Positions 25,233-34,217 of a stretch of 64,000 nucleotides of DNA are shown here, piece by piece. The stretch is from assembly GCA_963807235.1 (NCBI GenBank), contig CAWEBF010000020.1:1-64000 (forward strand), written 5' to 3'. The notes beneath the pieces were generated by a model that was not told the DNA's origin, did not search any database, and worked only from the letters and a program-made list of their open reading frames with translations. The stretch comes from CAWEBF01 sp963807235 (GTDB lineage: Bacteria; Acidobacteriota; Vicinamibacteria; Vicinamibacterales; UBA2999). A program made the translations under genes and the position numbers. Each line of letters begins with the position of its first letter. Positions within the stretch are counted from its first letter, which is position 1.

Positions 25233-26922
25233 ATGCGATCGATCGTTGCGGCCACCGTGTTGTGTGCCGCGCTGGGAGGCGTGGTGCTTCCGGCCCTGCA
25301 GGAAGGGCCGCCTCCCGCGGCCACCGCGCCTGCCGCCCCGCCGCCGCCGCTGCCACTCGTGACCGCACAGGACCTGCTGGACGGCCTGAAGCATCCGGGC
25401 CGCTGGCTGACCTACTCGGGCGACTACACCGGCCGCCGCCACAGCCCGCTCAAGCAGATCGCGCCGGACAACGTGGCGCGCCTGTCGGCGCAGTGGACGT
25501 TCCAGGCCGAGGGCATGGTGATCGGCCGCGGATTCGAGGGCACGCCGCTCGTGATGGACGGCGTCCTGTATATCACCGGCAACAACAACACCGCGTGGGC
25601 GCTCGACGCGCGCACGGGCCGCCAGTTGTGGCGCTATCGGCGGCAGCTGCCGCCCGGCCTGACCTACGGCGCGGGCAACCCGTCGAACCGCGGTTTCGCG
25701 GCGCTGGGCGATCGGCTCTATATGGCCACGCTGGATGCGCACCTGCTGGCGTTCGACCGCAACACCGGGAAAATCGTGTGGGACGTCGTGATGGACGACT
25801 ACAAGCTGGGCCACGCCGGCATCTCGGCGCCGCTCGTGGTCAAGGACAAGGTGATCATCGGCAACTCCGGCGGCGACATCCCGACACGCGGTTTCCTCGA
25901 CGCCTACGATGCCGCCACGGGCCAGCGTGCCTGGCGCTTCTACACGATTCCCGGCAAGGGCGAGCCGGGCAGCGAGACCTGGTCGTCGGAAGACGTGCTG
26001 CCACGCGGCGGCGGCGCTGCATGGGTGACCGGCAGCTACGACCCCGAGCTGAACCTGCTCTACTGGGGCACGGGCAACCCCAACCCCGATTACTACGGTG
26101 GCGATCGCCTGGGCGACAATCTCTACACCGCCTCGATCGTGGCCATCGACGCCGATACCGGCAAGCTGCGCTGGCACTACCAGTTCACGCCGCACGACCT
26201 GCACGACTGGGACTCGAACCACGTGCCGGTGCTGGCCGACCTGACCATCGGCGGCCGTCCGCGCAAGGTGGTGATGATGGCCAACCGGAACGGCTTCTTC
26301 TACACGCTCGACCGTACGACCGGCGAGCTGCTGGTGGCCAGGCCCTACATCAATACCGCCTGGGCCAAGGAGATCGGCAAGGACGGCAAGCCCGTGGTGC
26401 TGAACGACGGGGTCATCCCGCCGGGTGGCTCCGAGTCCACCACGCCGTGCGTGCCGGACTTCCGCGGCGGCACGGTGTTCAATCCGCCGTCCTACGACCC
26501 GGCGCTGCAGCAGTTCTACGTGATGGCGCGAGAGACCTGTGCCTACTACACGCCGCAGAAGCATGGAGGTGCCGCGGCAGGGCGTGGGCTTCATGAGCGG
26601 CGGCATGCGCAAGCTGGCGGAGCCGGATTTCGGCGCGCTGCGCGCCATCGACCCGCGGACCGGCGAACGCAAGTGGGAATACCGGTTCGAGCTGTCGTCG
26701 CTCGCCGGGGTGATGTCCACGGCCTCGGGGCTGGTGTTCGCGGGCAACCAGGAAGGCGAGTTCGCGGCGTTCGACGGCAAGACCGGCAAACGGCTCTGGA
26801 TGTACCGAACGGGCTCGCCGATCTGGGGGGCCGCGGCCAGCACCTACATGCTGGACGGCAAGCAGTACGTCCTGATCGAGTCCGGCAACACGTTGGTGGC
26901 CTTCGGCCTGCCCGCGCGCTGA
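25233..26922 (+). CDS. PQQ-dependent alcohol-dehydrogenase-type quinoprotein, one frameshift
   Basis: ATG 25233 is preceded by GAGGAGGGGAG. A signal segment (IVAATVLCAALGG) leads to an eight-bladed quinoprotein propeller: WLTYSGDYTGRRHSPLKQI, then LDARTGRQLWRY, WGTGNPNPDYYGGDRLGDN, WHYQFTPHDLHDWDSNHVP and KVVMMANRNGFFYTLD. Near 26555 the frame shifts and the end (EVPRQGVGFMSGGMRK, KRLWMYRTGSPIW) reads on to the stop at 26922. Restoring two cytosines (AAGCCCATG) would give QKPMEVPRQG, consistent with a collapsed C run. It oxidises alcohols in the periplasm and donates electrons to the upstream cytochrome. Confidence 0.88.
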
Positions 26923-26932
26923 GGTGGCCCGC

Positions 26933-28948
26933 ATGAGAGCTCCTGTCACATTCGCCGGAGCTGCCATCGGCGCCCTCGTGCTGGCAGCGTCGCTCAGCGG
27001 CCAGCAACCGGCGGCGCCCGTGACGCCAGCCGCGGCCCGCAACTCGCCGCCGCTGCCGCCGCTGCCACAAGTGTTCGAGACCTCCGTGCAGAAGGTGCGC
27101 GTCTCGGTCGTGGCATCGGGTCTCGTCAACCCGTGGAGCCTCGCGTTCCTGCCGACGGGCGAGATGCTGGTCACCGAGCGGCCGGGACGGCTGCGCATCG
27201 TGCGCGGCGGCGTGCTGGATCCGACGCCGATTGCCGGCGTGCCCGCGGCGCACGTGGCCGTGCTCGGCGGGCTCCTGGACGTTGCGCTCCACCCGCGATT
27301 CAGCGAGAACCGGCTGGTGTATCTGAGCTACTCGAAAGGCCGCGAGGACAAGCGCTCCACCACCGCCGTCGCGCGCGGACGCCTCGAGGGCGCGTCGCTC
27401 GTGGACGTGCGCGACGTGTTCGTGGCGAACACATGGAGCACGTCGAACACGAACTTCGGCGGGCGCCTGGCGTTCGACCGCGCCGGCTTCCTGTACCTGA
27501 CCGTCGGCGAACGCCAGGAGCCCGAGCGCGCGCAGAAGCCCGGCGAACACGCCGGCAAGGTGCTGCGCCTGCGCGACGACGGCTCCGCGCCGCCCGACAA
27601 CCCGTTTGCGGGCCGCGCCGGCTACCTGCCCGAGATCTACTCGCTGGGCCATCGCAGCCCGCAGGGGCTGGCCGTGCATCCCGATACCGGCGAGGTGTGG
27701 GAAAACGAACACGGGCCGCTCGGCGGCGACGAGGTGAACATCATCCGGCCGGGACGCAACTACGGCTGGCCGCTCGTCACGTTCGGCACCGACTACGACG
27801 GCACCAGGATCGCGGACGCCACGTCACGCCCCGATCTGGAGGCGCCGTTCATGTACTGGGTGCCGTCGATCGCCATCTCCGGCCTCGCCTTCTATACGGG
27901 CGACCGCTTTCCGGGGTGGAAGGGGAGCGCGTTCGTCGGATCGATGTTCGCTGGCCGGACGCGCGGCACCGGCCACCTCCAGCGCATCACGTTCACCGAG
28001 GGCCGGCCGATTCAGCGCGAGCCGATGCTGACCGAGTTGCACCAGCGCATCCGGGAAGTACGGCAAGGTCCGGATGGCCTCCTATACCTGCTGACCGACG
28101 AGCCGAATGGCGCGTTGCTGAAACTGGAGCCGGCGACCGACGTCCCCAGCTCCGCACGCGTCGCCATGGGCCATGTGCATTACTACGTGCGCGACGTGGC
28201 CGCGAGCCGGGCGTTCTGGGTAGCCCTGGGCGGCAGACCGCGAGCGGCACCGGTCAGCGCAGCCGCGGAGATTGTCTTCCCGGACGTCGAGGTGCACATT
28301 GACGCGGGCCAGCGCGCCGGCGGCAGCGAGGGGTCGGTGGTCAACCACGTGGCGTTCCGCGTGCCGTCGTTCGCCGGCGTGGAGGCGGTCGGGCTCACGG
28401 TGGCGCGGCTGCAGCAGTTTCCCGGCGTCGGGTCCGTGATGTCTCCCGACGGCGAGCGGATCGAGCTGTTCGAGGACGCGGCGACGAACCTGACCTTTAC
28501 GCCCGACGCGGGCCCGGCGACCGGCATCGCCCTGCGTCATCGACAGCCCGTCGGGAAGCCCATCGCCTTTCACCACATCCACCTGTATCTCCCCGACGCC
28601 GCGGCTGTGGCCGCGGCCAAGGCGTGGTACGCCACGTGGTTCGGCGGCGTGCCCGGCAAGCGCGCGCAGTACGACGCGGTGGACCTGCCCGGCGTGAACC
28701 TGAACTTCTCGGTTGGCCCTCGCCCGGTGGTCCCGACCAAGGGACGAACGCTGGACCACCTGGCGTTCGAGGTGCCCGGTCTCGAGACGTTCTGCGCCAG
28801 ACTGTCGCGGGAAAACGTCACTTTCGAGCGCCCGTGCCAGGTTCGCGCCGGCCGTCGCAGCGCGACCATAGTGGACCCCTGGGGCGCCTCTATTGAGTTG
28901 ACCGAACCGACCAAGGGCTCTACCCTTGGAATTCGTACAGAGCCCTAG
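26933..28948 (+). CDS. Fusion: PQQ-dependent sugar dehydrogenase domain plus two VOC (glyoxalase-fold) domains
   Basis: 671 residues from ATG 26933 in one uninterrupted frame. Residues 1-24 are a signal peptide. Residues about 50-400 are a glucose/sorbosone dehydrogenase propeller (GLVNPWSLAFLPTGEMLVTE, SLGHRSPQGLAVHP, GPLGGDEVNIIRPGRNYGW). Residues about 410-520 and 545-665 are two VOC units with metal-ligand triads in place: H414, H472, E511 and H550, H609, E655. VOC proteins catalyse metal-dependent isomerisation, lyase or dioxygenase steps. The fusion suggests that a sugar-derived product is processed by the VOC part. The gene follows the PQQ alcohol dehydrogenase by 10 bases. The family's usual length is about 380 without the VOC tail. 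Confidence 0.88.
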   Translation: MRAPVTFAGAAIGALVLAASLSGQQPAAPVTPAAARNSPPLPPLPQVFETSVQKVRVSVVASGLVNPWSLAFLPTGEMLVTERPGRLRIVRGGVLDPTPIAGVPAAHVAVLGGLLDVALHPRFSENRLVYLSYSKGREDKRSTTAVARGRLEGASLVDVRDVFVANTWSTSNTNFGGRLAFDRAGFLYLTVGERQEPERAQKPGEHAGKVLRLRDDGSAPPDNPFAGRAGYLPEIYSLGHRSPQGLAVHPDTGEVWENEHGPLGGDEVNIIRPGRNYGWPLVTFGTDYDGTRIADATSRPDLEAPFMYWVPSIAISGLAFYTGDRFPGWKGSAFVGSMFAGRTRGTGHLQRITFTEGRPIQREPMLTELHQRIREVRQGPDGLLYLLTDEPNGALLKLEPATDVPSSARVAMGHVHYYVRDVAASRAFWVALGGRPRAAPVSAAAEIVFPDVEVHIDAGQRAGGSEGSVVNHVAFRVPSFAGVEAVGLTVARLQQFPGVGSVMSPDGERIELFEDAATNLTFTPDAGPATGIALRHRQPVGKPIAFHHIHLYLPDAAAVAAAKAWYATWFGGVPGKRAQYDAVDLPGVNLNFSVGPRPVVPTKGRTLDHLAFEVPGLETFCARLSRENVTFERPCQVRAGRRSATIVDPWGASIELTEPTKGSTLGIRTEP

Positions 28949-28988
28949 GCCGGTTGACAGTATCTTTTTGCCGCGCTTCGCGCGGCTG

Positions 28989-29041
28989 GGACCGCCGTGC
29001 GGTCCTGTTACGAAACGCACGTCCGGACCGCACGCCGGTCC
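28989..29041. other. Overlapping hairpins in the leader of the next gene
   Basis: GGACCGC (28989-28995) pairs with GCGGTCC (28999-29005) around CGT. The same GCGGTCC, within CGTGCGGTCC, can instead pair with GGACCGCACG (29025-29034), and GGACC (29025-29029) can pair with GGTCC (29037-29041). These are mutually exclusive foldings upstream of the start at 29090. A TTGACA lies at 28956. Confidence 0.35.
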
Positions 29042-29089
29042 AACGTGGTCTTAGAGTGAATCGGCCCTATTTGGGCATAGGAGAGACCC

Positions 29090-29992
29090 GTGAGAAAGCG
29101 ATGTCTGTGGTCGGTCACGGCCGTGGCGCTGGTGGCTTCGGTCATCGTGCCCGCGTGGGTCGAGGCGCAGCGAGGCGACGGCGCGGCGCCAGGCGGTCGC
29201 GCAGGTGGCCGGGGCGCGGCGCCGGCACAGCCGGCCGGGCCGGTGCCGCGGCTGGCCAACGGCAAGCCCGATCTGAGTGGCCACTGGGCCAACCCGTACA
29301 CACCCAACATGGCGCTGCGCGTCGCGGATCCGGCAAGTCGCGAGCCGCTGAAGTTCGCGCGCCAGGGGGAGCCCATAGCGGGCGCCATGGCACCGGCATC
29401 CGGCTCGGCCGCACGCACGTTCGACTTGCCGTTCACCGACTGGGGCCTCAAGAAGTGGAAGGAATACGACCCGGTGAACAAGGGTGACTACGCCGGCAAC
29501 TGCCTGCCGTTCGGCTGGTCGCGCAACATCAACTCTCCCCACGGCGTCCAGTTGCTCCACCACCCCGACGCGCTCGCGTTCCTGTTCGAGCAGAACACGT
29601 GGCACACCTGGGTGCCCACCAACGCCAGCTTCAAGTGGCCGGCCGACCTGCCCGAGACGTGGAACGGTACCTCGGTGGGCCGCTGGGACGGCGATACGCT
29701 GGTGGTCGAAACCAGCGCGTTCAACGGCTACACCAAGCTGGATACCGCCGGCCACCCGCACAGCAAGGAGCTGAAGCTCACGAACACGTTCCTGCGAACC
29801 GATTCGCAGACGATGACCCACACGGTCACCGTGCACGATCCGAAGGCGTACACCCGCGACTGGATGAACGTGCGAACCTGGCGCATCAAGCCGGCCAACG
29901 ACGTGCTGATGGAGTATTCGTGCGAGGAGAACAACCTCCGGAACGTGATCGAAGGCTCGATCAAGCTGTGGCAGCCGGAAGAAGAGGAATGA
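29090..29992 (+). CDS. Secreted protein of the GRWxGDTLVV family (unknown function)
   Basis: 300 residues with a signal peptide (SVTAVALVASVIVPAWVEA), a low-complexity Gly/Ala/Pro linker, then PRLANGKPDLSGHWANPY, NCLPFGWSRNINSPHGVQLL, the family hallmark VGRWDGDTLVVETSAFN, and a C-terminal beta-rich part (WRIKPANDVLMEYSCEEN). Related proteins are at 38699, 57702 and 61346 in this window. The next gene (30022) encodes a DUF6152 protein, and the same pairing occurs twice more. The function is unknown. The reading frame is intact and the protein is probably periplasmic. Confidence 0.85.
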   Translation: MRKRCLWSVTAVALVASVIVPAWVEAQRGDGAAPGGRAGGRGAAPAQPAGPVPRLANGKPDLSGHWANPYTPNMALRVADPASREPLKFARQGEPIAGAMAPASGSAARTFDLPFTDWGLKKWKEYDPVNKGDYAGNCLPFGWSRNINSPHGVQLLHHPDALAFLFEQNTWHTWVPTNASFKWPADLPETWNGTSVGRWDGDTLVVETSAFNGYTKLDTAGHPHSKELKLTNTFLRTDSQTMTHTVTVHDPKAYTRDWMNVRTWRIKPANDVLMEYSCEENNLRNVIEGSIKLWQPEEEE

Positions 29993-30021
29993 GGTCGGGA
30001 ACGAGACGGAGGAGAGAGAAG

Positions 30022-30444
30022 ATGACTGGACAGTTGCTGAAGGCGATGATGGCGGCGGGCGTCGTGTGCGCGCTGTCGGCGCCGCTGGTCGCCCATCACT
30101 CGATCTCGGCGGAGTTCGACACCACCAAGCCCATCACGTTCACCGGCAAGGTGACCAAGGTGGAGTGGATGAACCCGCACATCTACACCAACATCGAGGC
30201 CAAGGACCCCGACGGCAAGGTCGTGGTGTACCGCGTGGAAGGCGGCCCGCCGAACTCGCTCTTCCGTCAGGGCTGGCGGAAGGACACGCTGAAGCCGGGC
30301 GACACCGTGACCGTGTCCGGCGTCCGCGCCAAGATTCCGACCTCGATGAACATCGGCGTGGCCACGATCACCATGGCTGATGGTAAGAGAATCTACGGTG
30401 CGCAGGGCCAGACGGGCGCCGCCGGCGGCGCGACCGGCAATTAG
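30022..30444 (+). CDS. DUF6152 family secreted protein
   Basis: 140 residues from ATG 30022 with GGAGG upstream. The signal peptide ends at APLVAHHSISAEFDTTKPIT; the AHHS/FD motif directly after cleavage is the family mark. It is followed by FTGKVTKVEWMNPHIYTNIE, GWRKDTLKPGDTVTVSGVRA and a TMADGKRIYG strand, consistent with a small OB-like beta-barrel. The paired histidines after the signal could bind metal. It lies 29 bases after the GRWxGDTLVV protein, and the two families recur together at 38255-39496 and 61346-62645. Confidence 0.88.
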   Translation: MTGQLLKAMMAAGVVCALSAPLVAHHSISAEFDTTKPITFTGKVTKVEWMNPHIYTNIEAKDPDGKVVVYRVEGGPPNSLFRQGWRKDTLKPGDTVTVSGVRAKIPTSMNIGVATITMADGKRIYGAQGQTGAAGGATGN

Positions 30445-30478
30445 GTAGGTTCTATCGGCCGCCAGAAGGCCGTTCACC

Positions 30479-31871
30479 ATGCGCGTCCTTCTGGCAACCC
30501 TAGCCGTCGCGGTAGCGACGGCCGCCGTTGCAGCAGCATCCCTAGCCGTCGCGGCCGCGACGGCCACCGTCTTCGTCTCAGGCCGGGCCCCCGGCCGATC
30601 CGTCGAAGCTCGATCGCGTAGATCTGCTCGCGGCGTGGTCGGACGCCGTGGATCGGCACCAGCCGGGGGTCGCCGACGAGAGCCTGCGCCTGGTGAGCAC
30701 CTGGTCGGCTCGCGAGCTGACCCTGGTTCGCGAGCACCTGCCGACCGTCGTCAGCCTGATACGCGACCCCGATATCGCCATTTTCTTCCGACGGATAACG
30801 GGGACTCCGCGCACGCGACAGGTGCTGTACTCAGGCAACGAGATGGACCGGCTGCGCGCGCTTGCGCGCCGGCATGGCGTGACGCGGCCCGCCGATCTGT
30901 GCCCGAAGGACGATCCAACGCGGCGCCCGGCGTTCAACAGCGCCACCCAGTTGTTGCAGCGTGCCGCGACGTTCCACCTGAACCTCGCCGTCGTGGGCGC
31001 CGTCGGTACGCCCTCCACTCGTCGAGACTATCGATCCTCGTTCACGTTCAGTATGAACGACGGGCAAGCGCTCGGTGAGTTCGCCATCGCCGGCCACATC
31101 GAGCTGGCGCGCGAGGCACTGGACCTTGTGACCCAGCCCTGTTCCATTCAACCCGCGCCGGCCGCGGACCCGTGGGTGCGGGATTGGTATGGCGCGTCGC
31201 TGGCCTATCAGTTGTCACGCGGGCGGTTCGAGGTAGCGCACGTGCTGCGCGCGGTGGAGCTGTTCCGCGACGATTCCGACCTGCTGGCGCTGGGCGGCGC
31301 GAGTCACGAGGCCCTGGCCGCGCCCCAGTTTCAGGCCGCGCTGGGATCCGACCGCGACTTGCGGGACCGGTTGCAGGTACTGACGGCATCGGGCGAATTG
31401 GGAAGGTCCGAAGACCTTCTGCGCCGAGCGCTCCAGAAGAACGACGCGCTGGTCGAGGCGCGCATACGGCTCGGCAACGTGTTCGGATTGCGCGGCAAGC
31501 ACGCTGAGGCGGCTCGCGAGCTGGAGCGGGCGGTGTCCGGTGCCGGCGAGGATCGCCTCCTGGCTTACTACGCCCGCATGCTTCACGGTCGCGAGCTGGA
31601 CGCATCGGGCAATCGCCGAGCGGCCCGCACGGCGTACGAGCAGGCTCAGCGTCTCTTTCCCACCGCGCAGGCGCCTCAGCTCGCGCTGAGCCAGCTGCTC
31701 AGAGGTTCCGGCGATGCCCGCATGGCCGTGTCAATCCTCGATCGCCTGGTGGAGCCGTCCAACGAGCAGGCGGACGACCCCTGGTGGGACTATCACACGG
31801 CTGCTGGCCGGTCGCTCGAGCGCCGTCTTCGCGCCGTGTGGGCCACGACGCCGGTCGCGGTGCTCCAATGA
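30479..31871 (+). CDS. TPR-type secreted protein, N-terminal frameshift
   Basis: The main frame encodes a helical repeat protein: LRLVSTWSARELTLVREHLP, then TPR-like units (GELGRSEDLLRRALQKNDAL, VEARIRLGNVFGLRGKHAEA, GNRRAARTAYEQAQRLFP). It is open upstream to about 30590 (AGPPADPSKLDRVDLLAAWS) without a good start. An ATG at 30479 in another frame gives an alanine/valine-rich signal-like leader (MRVLLATLAVAVATAAV), requiring a shift at about 30570-30595. That leader coincides with a 42-bp tandem duplication, so it may be accidental; GTG 30648 is the alternative start. The stop overlaps the downstream VWFA gene (ATGA), so the two are co-translated. Confidence 0.7.
30498..30581. repeat. 42-bp imperfect tandem duplication with internal palindromes
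   Basis: Two copies start CCCTAGCCGTCGCGG at 30498 and 30540. The first contains CCGTCGC/GCGACGG arms, and the second the perfect palindrome CCGTCGCGGCCGCGACGG (30546-30563). The layout resembles a doublet of REP-like hairpins. Confidence 0.7.
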
Positions 31872-32725
31872 AGCCGCCTGCGCGGGCCGCTCTTGCTTGT
31901 GTCCTACTGACCTCGGCCACGGCCGGCATCGCGCAGCAGGCCACTTTCAGCGTGGCCGTGGACGTCGTGCGCCTGGACGCGCTCGTGACCGAGGGCGGGC
32001 GCGTCGTTCGCGGTCTCGGCCTCGCCGACTTCGAGGTGATCGACAACAAGGTTCCTCAACAGCTTGACGTCGTCTCGTTCGAGCGCGCCCCGCTGAACGT
32101 CACGCTGGCTTTCGACATGAGCGTCAGCGTGACCGGCGAGCGGCTGGACCACCTGCGAGGGGCCGGCCACGCCCTGCTGGACGGACTGCGGGCCGAGGAC
32201 CGGGCGCAGCTGCTGACGTTCAGCCGCCGGGTCGTGCGGCAGCAGCCGTCCACCTCCGACGTGGCGCTGCTGCGCGCGGCGCTCGACGGGGCGCGTCCCA
32301 TCAGCAGCACCGCGCTCTTCGATGGCGTCTTCACGGCGACGACGCTCGGCGGATCGACTGACGGCCGCAACCTGGTGCTGCTCTTCAGCGACGGCGTGGA
32401 CACGGCCAGTTGGCTCTCGGCCGATCAGGCGCTCGCATCGGCCCGGCGTTCGAACGTGGTGGTCTACAGCGCGGCGGTGCGGGGCCGCGGGTCGATCGCT
32501 TTCCTGCGTACTCTGGCGCAAGCCACCGGCGGGGACGTGATCGAGGTGGAGTCCACGCGCGACCTGCGCGCCCGGTTCCAGTCGATTCTCGAAGAATTCC
32601 GCCAGCGGTACCTGATCAGCTACACGCCCCGTGGCGTGGAGAAGGGCGGCTGGCACGACGTCACCGTGCGCGTGAAGGGCCGATCCGCCACCGTGCGGAC
32701 GCGGCCCGGATATCAGGTGGACTAG
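31868..32725 (+). CDS. Secreted VWFA-domain protein (acidobacterial type)
   Basis: 285 residues from ATG 31868. The signal peptide is followed by the acidobacterial VWFA-related N-domain (VDVVRLDALVTEGGRVVRGL, LADFEVIDNKVPQQLDVVSF), then a von Willebrand A fold with the MIDAS DxSxS (LAFDMSVSVTGERL), SSTALFDGVFTATTLGG and LVLLFSDGVDTASWLS, and a C-terminal strand set (YLISYTPRGVEKGGWHDVTV). Such proteins bind divalent metal and probably partner proteins at the cell surface. It is translationally coupled to the TPR gene. Confidence 0.9.
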   Translation: MKPPARAALACVLLTSATAGIAQQATFSVAVDVVRLDALVTEGGRVVRGLGLADFEVIDNKVPQQLDVVSFERAPLNVTLAFDMSVSVTGERLDHLRGAGHALLDGLRAEDRAQLLTFSRRVVRQQPSTSDVALLRAALDGARPISSTALFDGVFTATTLGGSTDGRNLVLLFSDGVDTASWLSADQALASARRSNVVVYSAAVRGRGSIAFLRTLAQATGGDVIEVESTRDLRARFQSILEEFRQRYLISYTPRGVEKGGWHDVTVRVKGRSATVRTRPGYQVD

Positions 32726-32783
32726 GCTTCCGGCTTCCGGCTTCCGGCTTCCGGCTTCCGGCGACTAACGACCAACGACCAAC
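32725..32783. repeat. Heptamer tandem arrays GGCTTCC x5 and GACCAAC x3
   Basis: Five perfect GGCTTCC units (32725-32759) follow the VWFA stop codon. GACTAAC, GACCAAC and GACCAAC (32763-32783) then lead into a palindrome at the next stop. Confidence 0.9.
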
Positions 32784-32799
32784 GAGTCGTTAACGACTC
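32784..32799. terminator. 16-base perfect palindrome between convergent genes
   Basis: GAGTCGTTAACGACTC is a perfect palindrome joining the last heptamer unit to the TAA (32790-32792) of the convergent gene. It could fold at the 3' end of both transcripts, although the loopless form and lack of a T tract make terminator function uncertain. Confidence 0.35.
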
Positions 32800-33803
32800 A
32801 TCGGGCTCGCCCCGCGGCGATCGCGGACCAGATCGCGAATCACCTCGTCGTAGTACGGCTTGTCCTTGAGGCTGGCGCGCGACGCCGGGAAGTAGGCCAG
32901 GGCGATGCTCAGCACGCTGGGGTTCAGCGACGTCAGCGACACCGCCGTCCGCTCGCCGCCCGAGAGGCGCGTGTTGTCGATCATGGGGAAGTCGAACAGC
33001 CCCACCAGGAAGTTCGTGTCCACTTCCCGCCTGCTCTCGAGGTCCAGGTCGGCCTGCTGGCACTCCTGCTCGGTCAGGAGTTGCGACACATAGAGGTGCA
33101 CTTGCACCTCGCGCAGGGCCTCGCGATAGTCGATCAGCTCCAGCTTGAACTGGCGGTAGTTCCGCGTGCCGTCGGTGGATTCGGTCGAGAGACAGATCCG
33201 GGCTGTCCCTTCGCCAGGCGCGATCATCGGATCCGACACGGTGTGCGTGCCGAACGACACGTGCGCCTGCAGGTCCTTGATGCGCTCGGGCAGAGCGTTG
33301 CCGCGCTCGATCATGCCCACGTCCGACAGCGCCGTCAGCTGGTGCTCGATGACCTGCAGTGCCACCGACTCCAGGCGGCCGCGCAGCTCGGCGTTGGTGT
33401 CGCGCTCCTCGACCATGATCCGCCGCTCCACGTCCTTGAACAGCGGAGCGATGTCCAGCGACTCGTGGAAGTTGTAGGCCAGCAGCTCCAGGCTGAGGAT
33501 CTGCTGCCGGATCAGCTCCTCCGACGTCAGCCGCAGAGACGGATCCCGCGTCATGAACGTCGTGAGGATCGAATTGAACATGTCCTTGCGGAGGTTGCTG
33601 TCGGCCTCCTCCCGCCGCCCCATCATCTCGGCATAGAGCCGGATGTTGCTTTCGACCTGCTGGCGCTCGTTCAGCGACGCGTTGAACCAGTAGCCGAGCA
33701 CCAGCGTGACGAGCGGCAAGGCCAGGACCTTGAGCAGCTCGATCCATGGCCACGTGGTCTTGACGTCGGGAACGGGAGGCTGGCTCGACCGTCGGAACTT
33801 CAC
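32790..33803 (-). CDS. Membrane-anchored protein of unknown function, 337 residues
   Basis: An uninterrupted frame. One N-terminal membrane helix (LLKVLALPLVTLVLGYWFNA) is followed by a long helical segment with coiled-coil character (NERQQVESNIRLYAEMMGRR, DVERRIMVEERDTNAELRGR), then a beta-rich C-terminal half (ARICLSTESTDGTRNYRQFK, FLVGLFDFPMIDNTRLSGGE, AVSLTSLNPSVLSIALAYFP). I do not recognise the family. The topology, with a short cytoplasmic tail and a large extra-membrane domain, suggests a sensor or scaffold. A small secreted protein gene lies 12 bases upstream on the same strand. Confidence 0.75.
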   Translation of the reverse strand: MKFRRSSQPPVPDVKTTWPWIELLKVLALPLVTLVLGYWFNASLNERQQVESNIRLYAEMMGRREEADSNLRKDMFNSILTTFMTRDPSLRLTSEELIRQQILSLELLAYNFHESLDIAPLFKDVERRIMVEERDTNAELRGRLESVALQVIEHQLTALSDVGMIERGNALPERIKDLQAHVSFGTHTVSDPMIAPGEGTARICLSTESTDGTRNYRQFKLELIDYREALREVQVHLYVSQLLTEQECQQADLDLESRREVDTNFLVGLFDFPMIDNTRLSGGERTAVSLTSLNPSVLSIALAYFPASRASLKDKPYYDEVIRDLVRDRRGASPMSR

Positions 33804-33815
33804 CCTCGTTCATGG

Positions 33816-34160
33816 TCAGCGTCGCTTCAGCTCGTACTTGCCGTCCGCGAGCTTGGTCAGCTCGAAGTTGTACGCCGTCGGATTCGGGCTGGAAAAAATC
33901 GAGGCGGTGGGACGGCCCTCATAGGTCGGCAAGGCGAGCGAACACTGGCCCTGCTGCGGGACGTTGATGCGGTAGGCGCCATCGGCCGCCGTGGCTCCGG
34001 CGACGGCAGCCTCCTGACCGCACTGAATCTCGATCTTGGCCTCCTTGAGGCCCTGGCCGCCCATCACGATGGTGCCGTAGATCTGTCCGGCGTACAGCAC
34101 GTCGGCCGCGGCAACCAGCAACAATCCGCACACGAGTCCCCGGCCGTTGATCAATCTCAT
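33816..34160 (-). CDS. Small secreted carboxypeptidase-regulatory-like protein
   Basis: 114 residues from ATG 34160 (GGAGG five bases upstream; GTG 34163 is also possible). The signal peptide (GLVCGLLLVAAADVLYA) precedes a single beta-sandwich of the CarboxypepD_reg type: GQIYGTIVMGGQGLKEAKIE, ADGAYRINVPQQGQCSLALP. The two cysteines (IQCGQ and GQCSL) could form a disulfide. It is co-directional with the membrane-anchored protein downstream and probably in the same operon. The function is unknown. Confidence 0.78.
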   Translation of the reverse strand: MRLINGRGLVCGLLLVAAADVLYAGQIYGTIVMGGQGLKEAKIEIQCGQEAAVAGATAADGAYRINVPQQGQCSLALPTYEGRPTASIFSSPNPTAYNFELTKLADGKYELKRR

Positions 34161-34217
34161 CACATCCTCCAGAACAGGCAGCTTTGTGCAGGATACAATG
34201 CCGCGAGGAGAAGTGTG

